Made by a program: the position numbers and the translations under genes. From Hormiphora californensis (Eukaryota > Ctenophora > Tentaculata > Cydippida > Pleurobrachiidae), in NCBI GenBank assembly GCA_020137815.1, contig CM035351.1, positions 5,321,792 to 5,385,791 on the forward strand: DNA of 64,000 nt, written 5' to 3'. The stretch's first letter is position 1, and each line of letters starts with the position of its first letter. The notes under the pieces are model-generated. The model ran no database searches. It was not told where the DNA came from and worked only from the letters and a program-made list of their open reading frames with translations. This document shows, one piece after another, positions 58,732 through 64,000 of the stretch.

Positions 58732-59936
58732 CTCCTCCGTTCTACTGATGTGTTCAGATTAACTCTCTCTCTCTCATTGGCATCTTGTTTCTAGTCGTGA
58801 CTCTCCCACCATTGATATCACTTTCTGCTGTATATATATATCCTGCTCTCACAAACTATTTCATTCTGTTCCACGTGTGTTTATCTGTTTTGCATGTGTA
58901 CCCATTCCCTGTGTATTCCTGCTTGTAATCTTGCATGAACTATTAAATGCAGTTGCCTAATTTGATGTGCTAGGAAATGTTGCAACATGTTGCCTTGTCT
59001 GGCGGTGCCTGCCAGATTAGATCTTGAGATTGGAGAATTGCAAGCTCTGACACCCCGCCTAGACATCAAATTCGCCCCTTATTAAACGTTCATGTTTATT
59101 GATGTTTACTGTCGCTCCATGTTATAAAGAAGCAATTCATCTAATGGCTACATAATGAATAATTGATAATTTAGCCACCCTCTAATTCCCACTCTAACTC
59201 GCTCTTTATCCATCCTCTTCTTTTTTGTCTAATACTACTTCGGTCTCTTTTTTTCCCTTTCACTTCATCTAACCGATCAAAAAATTATCTCCACGACTTA
59301 CACTCTCTGTTACACACACTTTCCAGTGCTCTCTAATAAAGTTCCTTTTCTCATCGACTTGACCTTCCCACCTCCCTAGTTGCACGTGCTAATCTGCTGG
59401 TCCTGAAAGGAGATCTAGGCTGGGAAATGGGATGATCTGGCCTCATACCCCGAAACACACATTCTTTTTCGCCGTAATATACGTCTTTCTCCCTGTATCT
59501 CTGTATCTTTCATTACATGAATTATATATCTTTTCAAAACTTTATTAATGATCAGAAGTTTCCTCCCTCTTGATCCACGTGCCGTAGACCAGAGCATGCA
59601 TGGGGTAGATCAGACTCAGAGCATGCCAACTGAAGCATAATAATGGCTTCTTACAGCTGTTTCATCTCTACTGTTTAGAATGTCGAGTACTCTCTATAGC
59701 ATTGTGGTTCGATTCCCTCTCGTGCAGCATGTATAATGGTAAAATAGAGACTGAGAGAGAGACGTGTGATAAATACATGCAAATAAGTGTCTCCCTCCGT
59801 ATTAACTATATTCAACGTGTTCTCATTATAATGAAAATATTCAATACATATATCTTGTTGTTGTGTAACTGATCGGAGTCATTAATATTATAATACAGAG
59901 CTCCTTTGAAAACTGAATGTTATCACGCTTTTGTCC

Positions 59937-60038
59937 AGGAACCGAAACAAGTAAACAACCAATCAGAACTCGTTATTTAGGTCACGTGACTGGTTATCAG
60001 CCAATTAGGGACCAGTATTTCCTGATCCGGTCGGTTCC
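59937..60038 (-). mobile_element. about 105-bp CCAAT-containing MITE-like repeat, copy 3 (inverted)
   Basis: The tips AGGAACCGAAAC and CCGGTCGGTTCCT are inverted repeats. The interior has 'AACCAATCAGAACTCG' and 'TTATCAGCCAATTAGGGACC', the reverse complement of the core of copies 1 and 2. Confidence 0.65.
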
Positions 60039-60905
60039 TGCTTTTATCAATTCCAGCCTCGAGTTGCTCTTCTATCTTCCACGTTTACTAAATTCAAATT
60101 TGAACAAATACTATCACCATCCACTTGCAATTGCATTGGCCTGGCCCTAATATTCACATTTCTTTTGAAGAGCGCGAGAACTGTGGTCAGAGCTCATTGG
60201 CCTGACAACTTGCGAAAACTTCGAAGTTGATCGACGATGAATGAAGCTTTGCATCATACGGGCATTGCGCCAGGATCTATACACCAAATATATATTGGCA
60301 CACAATAGTATCGATCACAGCTACATATATTGTGCTGGTTTATGATGAACAAGAGGTTACGTTGCATAATAAAGGATGATACTTGGAGTTGTGCCAGCTT
60401 CAAGCAATTGATCGGCGATAAGGACTGGAGAGAGTGAATTATACAGAGACAAAATGAGAGTGAGAGTGAGAGGAGAGAGAATAGAAGAGAGAGATGAGAG
60501 AGAGAGAGCTAGAGACAGAGAGAGCAGGAAACCCCTTTACTTGCTTCATACAATGCAGCTGTGGTGGGGAAGAAGGAGACGCATAATTTTCTATGCCTCT
60601 TGATTCATCTAGCTGATTAATTTCCATTGCGTGGCCTCTCCAGTACTGCAGCAGTGAGAGAGAAGGGTCAGGAGGGAGAATTTGATTGTCGACTTCTCCT
60701 CACAAGTCATCCCATCTTACCATGACGCCCAAATCATATGTTCTTTCCAGACAAATTTGACACACTACGTCACAGCCGGCCTTCCTTTGGGGAATTAGAA
60801 AAAATATTTTAATAACCGTATATACAGTATGTTTTAGTAGCAACGCAAGTTAATTTGTCGAATCTTGTTTGAAGATGTTGTTTGAAGAAATTGCCCCGGG
60901 TCAGG

Positions 60906-60956
60906 AATGAAAGGAGAAACAGAGATAGAAACAGAGATAGAGAGAGAGATAGAAAC

Positions 60957-60997
<41 letters not shown>
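60906..60997. repeat. (GA)n microsatellite with GAAACAGAGATA units
   Basis: Short GAGATAGAAACA units pass into pure GA. Confidence 0.9.
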
Positions 60998-60999
<2 letters not shown>

Positions 61000-62561
61000 A
61001 CATTCCTGAGGAAATTCATGTTTGAGGAATTTGACATAAATCTCGATTTGGCGTGTCAAAACGTTTATAATTTCTACTGTAGAGCTTGCTTATTTTACCC
61101 TTCAAGAAGTTGCCCCCTCCTCCAATCTATATAAGACTAGTCGAGGGGTGGGATTGCAATATGAATAATTTGTCGAGACAGCGGTACCATATGCATGATA
61201 TGATGAATTCCGATTAATGGCAAAATCAAAACCATCTCAGATTTATGTTTTATTTCGTCATTTCGATTTAACACCTGTACCCAATATATGACACCCACTG
61301 GAGAGATCTCTTGCTCCCTCTCTCTCATCTCTCTCTTTTCCAATTCATCTCTGCAATCAATGATCAGGTCGTATAAGATCGTTTGCCGCTTCGACTCTTG
61401 ACTCTTTCTTAAGGTCTGAAAAGTGAGAATCTCTTGACAAACTCTCTCTCTCCACTTTATATCAGTTAGATAAAATGGGTAGAGAGAGAGAGAGAGTTTG
61501 CTGTATAAACGACATAAACCCGTTAATAGTGATCTGTGCATAGTTATACGTCTGAAAACCACATTAATCACACCTGTATTCGCGCTGCCTTGACAATCTC
61601 TTGAAGATTACTTTCTTCCTACACTCCCACATCTTGGGGAACCAAGTTTGAGGTTAGCAACTACTTGTGTAGCTCACACTCCATATTATTTCAATTGGGT
61701 TGGCGGCAGTTCAAGTAACTACTTGACATGCAGTCCCAGTCTGCGTAGCAGTTCAAGTAGGTACCTATAGGTAGTAGGTATACCTACTACCAGGAAGTCG
61801 CCCAGCGACACTTAGTTGAATATTTAACGATGAAATTCTTTTGTTAAGTCGTTAAAGTGTCTTTCTTTATACCCTAGCAAATTCTTATTACCCTGGCAAA
61901 TAGCCAGGAAGATTCGCACCGCGTTCAGCATGAGAAAGAAGAATATTTAAACTAAAGATCATTTGCTCGACCCTCGATCACTTGCTCGACCCTCGCCAGT
62001 GGTGGTGGATAAATTTCCCCTGATAATAGGGAATCAAAAACATTTCACCCCGAATCCAAACATACCGGGCACCCGGATCATTTACCGGGCAAATCCTTTT
62101 ACGCGAGCATCCAACTGTATTTTGAATCAAAAGCAATTAATCAAAATTTGATTAATTGTTTTGTCTTTTTGTATTCGGCATTCACCCAAGCAGGACAAAA
62201 GTGGCATACAGTACAGCTGCATTTTATTTGCTGATTGACCGTTTTTTAAACAATCAGACTCTGTTAAATAAGATATTATTAATAATAATATGTCCAGCGG
62301 AGTAATAACTTTACAATTATTCTCATGACAGTAGGTCAACAATTTTTGTTATGTGCGAGATAGTGTACTATTATTGTGGGATATTATACAATACTATTAC
62401 GTGCGTCAAGCCATCACGGCTAATGCCCGCATACACATGCTATAGATCTACTGATATCTAACATTATTGTTAGCTGTATTGTGTCTTCTAACACATAGAA
62501 TAAACTAACTTTCATTTCTTTAGCTCTCGTATTTCTCTAGCTCTCATTCCTGTTCTACAGG

Positions 62562-63752
62562 GTGTCCCACTGTCTTTGCGTGACCTACGATTACTGGTCA
62601 TGACCGGGTTCCGTCAAATTAATCAAAACTCATCGAAAAATTGGTCAAAATGGTTCTAACAAAAACCAGTGTTCTAGAGAATTGTCTGGCGAACATTTTG
62701 GTTGCAAGATTGACGTTCCAAGTCTTACCAATCGTCAGATATATCGTCGTCAAAATAACGTGTTCATGAAATCCGACCGGGGTTCACGTTTTGAAAAATT
62801 CACAAATGCAAAGTTGCTCGGATCACATTGCATCCCTCATAAGAGGAAATTGTCTGGCGGTCATTTTGGTACCCGGGTTTTTGTCCTAGCTCAATGTTTA
62901 GAGTGTCTTATGACAGTCTAAAGACGAAATTCAGCCAGCATTTTTGAGGGGATCACGTGTCATCAACAAATGGGTAAAATGATTTGAAATTTACAAGAGC
63001 TTCATTGGAATCGTCTAAGGTTCATTTTGATACCATGGTTTTTTCCATAGCTCTACGTTTAAGTTGCGTTATGACTGTAGGAACATAAAGATTTTTCTAT
63101 GCTGAGTCTTAGTTGGTATCGGCTCACAACCCCTAATTAGGTGGCTCGGTGTCGTGTGTAATCCCATGATAATCAGCACATATCGTCTCAATTTCATCTA
63201 GATACTTGACAGGGTTGTTATGACGATTTGGCAAGACCCCTGTTAATGTGTAGGATACGCAAGTGGTCTATCTCAACCCTATCATGCACTAAGATGTTAT
63301 TCAAGCAGCTATGAGCTTCATAACAGGGCAAAATGCAATGCGATACCTGAGACCAATTTTGAGAAAATTCCAGTTCTGACAGTCATAAGACACTCTAAAC
63401 ATTGAGCTAGAATAAAAACCCGGGTACCAAAATTACCGCCAGACAATTTCCTACAACTCTTATGAGGGATGCAATGTGATCCGAGCAACTTTGAATTTGT
63501 GAATTTTTCAAAACGTGAACCCCGGTCGGATTTCATGAACACGTATTTTTGACTTTACGACGATATATCTGATGATTGGTAAGACTTGGAAAGTCAATCT
63601 TGCAACCAAAATGTTCGCCAGACAATTCTCTAGAACACTGGTTTTTGTTAGAACCATTTTGACCAATTTTTCGATGAGTTTTGGTTAGTTTAATGGAGCC
63701 CGGTCATGACCCAAAATCGCAGGTCACGCAAAGACAGTGGGACACCCTGCAG
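62562..63752. mobile_element. about 1.19-kb element with about 365-bp terminal inverted repeats
   Basis: The left arm (62562-62922) and right arm (about 63377-63752) are inverted copies with roughly 90% agreement by eye. The tips read CAGGGTGTCCCACTG and CAGTGGGACACCCTG. Shared inner words include GAACATTTTGGTTGCAAGAT, CGGATCACATTGCATCCCTC and GGTACCCGGGTTTTT (on the left strand). The roughly 450-bp interior has no transposase. It looks like a non-autonomous DNA transposon or foldback element. No clear target duplication was found at the tips. Confidence 0.8.
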
Positions 63753-64000
63753 TACTTCTATCAATTTGGTTATTCAAAAGTACTCATTTAATTTGGTTAT
63801 TTATTGTTGGATCTAAATTCTAATCGTATCTAGACTAATGTAGCATTATTAAGCAGCAACATCAACTTCTTCTTCTGCCATTCACCGTACCTTCCCCTAC
63901 TTTTCTTTCTTGAAAATAAGATACTTTTTATTAGGTTCATATGTTGTATTACTAGAGTTTACTACCTAGAGATCCTGTCTGACTGTGCGTTCATCCATGT
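63753..64000. other. window end, nothing recognised
   Basis: A-T rich sequence without recognisable features. Confidence 0.35.

Larger units (their letters stand above)
58732..62561. other. gene-free stretch
   Basis: It contains the inverted CCAAT-type repeat at 59937-60038, a (GA)n array at about 60906-60996 and a 22-bp palindrome at 61770-61791. No gene is recognised. Confidence 0.45.

Overview
The window is nuclear DNA from a metazoan, most likely an early-branching or compact-genome invertebrate such as a sponge or a similar marine animal. The evidence is spliceosomal genes with short GT-AG introns, animal-specific families (MCC, IQUB, a KANSL2/INO80D-type C3HC3 protein, an ankyrin TRP channel, C2H2 fingers), very abundant (CT)n, (GACA)n and (GAGT)n microsatellites, and many small inverted-repeat elements and non-LTR/Penelope retroelement remnants. 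The taxon cannot be fixed from the sequence alone.

Layout: 1-1128 is the 3' end of a non-LTR retrotransposon. 3478-5725 (+) is an IQUB-like flagellar protein broken by one +1 frameshift at a stop codon. 5953-9042 (-) is a six-exon ankyrin/TRP-type cation channel. 9777-10414 is a huge GACA microsatellite. 10857-12433 (-) is a two-exon nuclear orphan gene with SUMOylation-like motifs. 12.4-18.1 kb is essentially gene-free and holds a CT-rich tract and an 11-bp minisatellite. 18316-31034 (-) is a long MCC homologue with an N-terminal EF-hand exon; its introns contain microsatellites and a tract (23.5-27.3 kb) that looks like badly polished sequence. 33.2-35.2 kb (-) is a second non-LTR retrotransposon and 35588-37542 is a near-perfect 1,955-bp palindrome of two Penelope-like GIY-YIG fragments. 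37.7-39.06 kb is a foldback region and 39.6-40.4 kb holds two more retroelement scraps. 41302-47369 (+) is a ten-exon KANSL2/INO80D-type chromatin gene. 47.8-48.4 kb is a GAGT array. 50.3-51.6 kb holds a foldback element and a tRNA-derived SINE with a clean target-site duplication. 51813-53174 (+) is a nine-finger C2H2 gene with a decayed partial duplicate downstream. 55818-58731 (+) is a four-exon small protein of unknown function. 62562-63752 is a long-terminal-inverted-repeat element.

The host genes do not form a pathway. There are two chromatin/transcription proteins (KANSL2-type, C2H2), one possible nuclear regulator, one ciliary protein, one ion channel and one signalling scaffold (MCC). 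Exon chains were built by hand from splice sites and reading phase; the KANSL2-type, orphan, C2H2 and four-exon genes close perfectly in frame, while IQUB, TRP and MCC each carry single-base frame breaks. Those breaks, together with the homopolymer-rich tract at 23.5-27.3 kb, suggest residual long-read indel errors, although true pseudogenisation or recoding cannot be excluded.

The most interesting material is repeat biology: the Penelope palindrome with a candidate 12-bp target duplication and a hammerhead-like core near each outer end, and a tiny TTGGTAACGAAG foldback family with branched hairpins and 7-9-bp target duplications.
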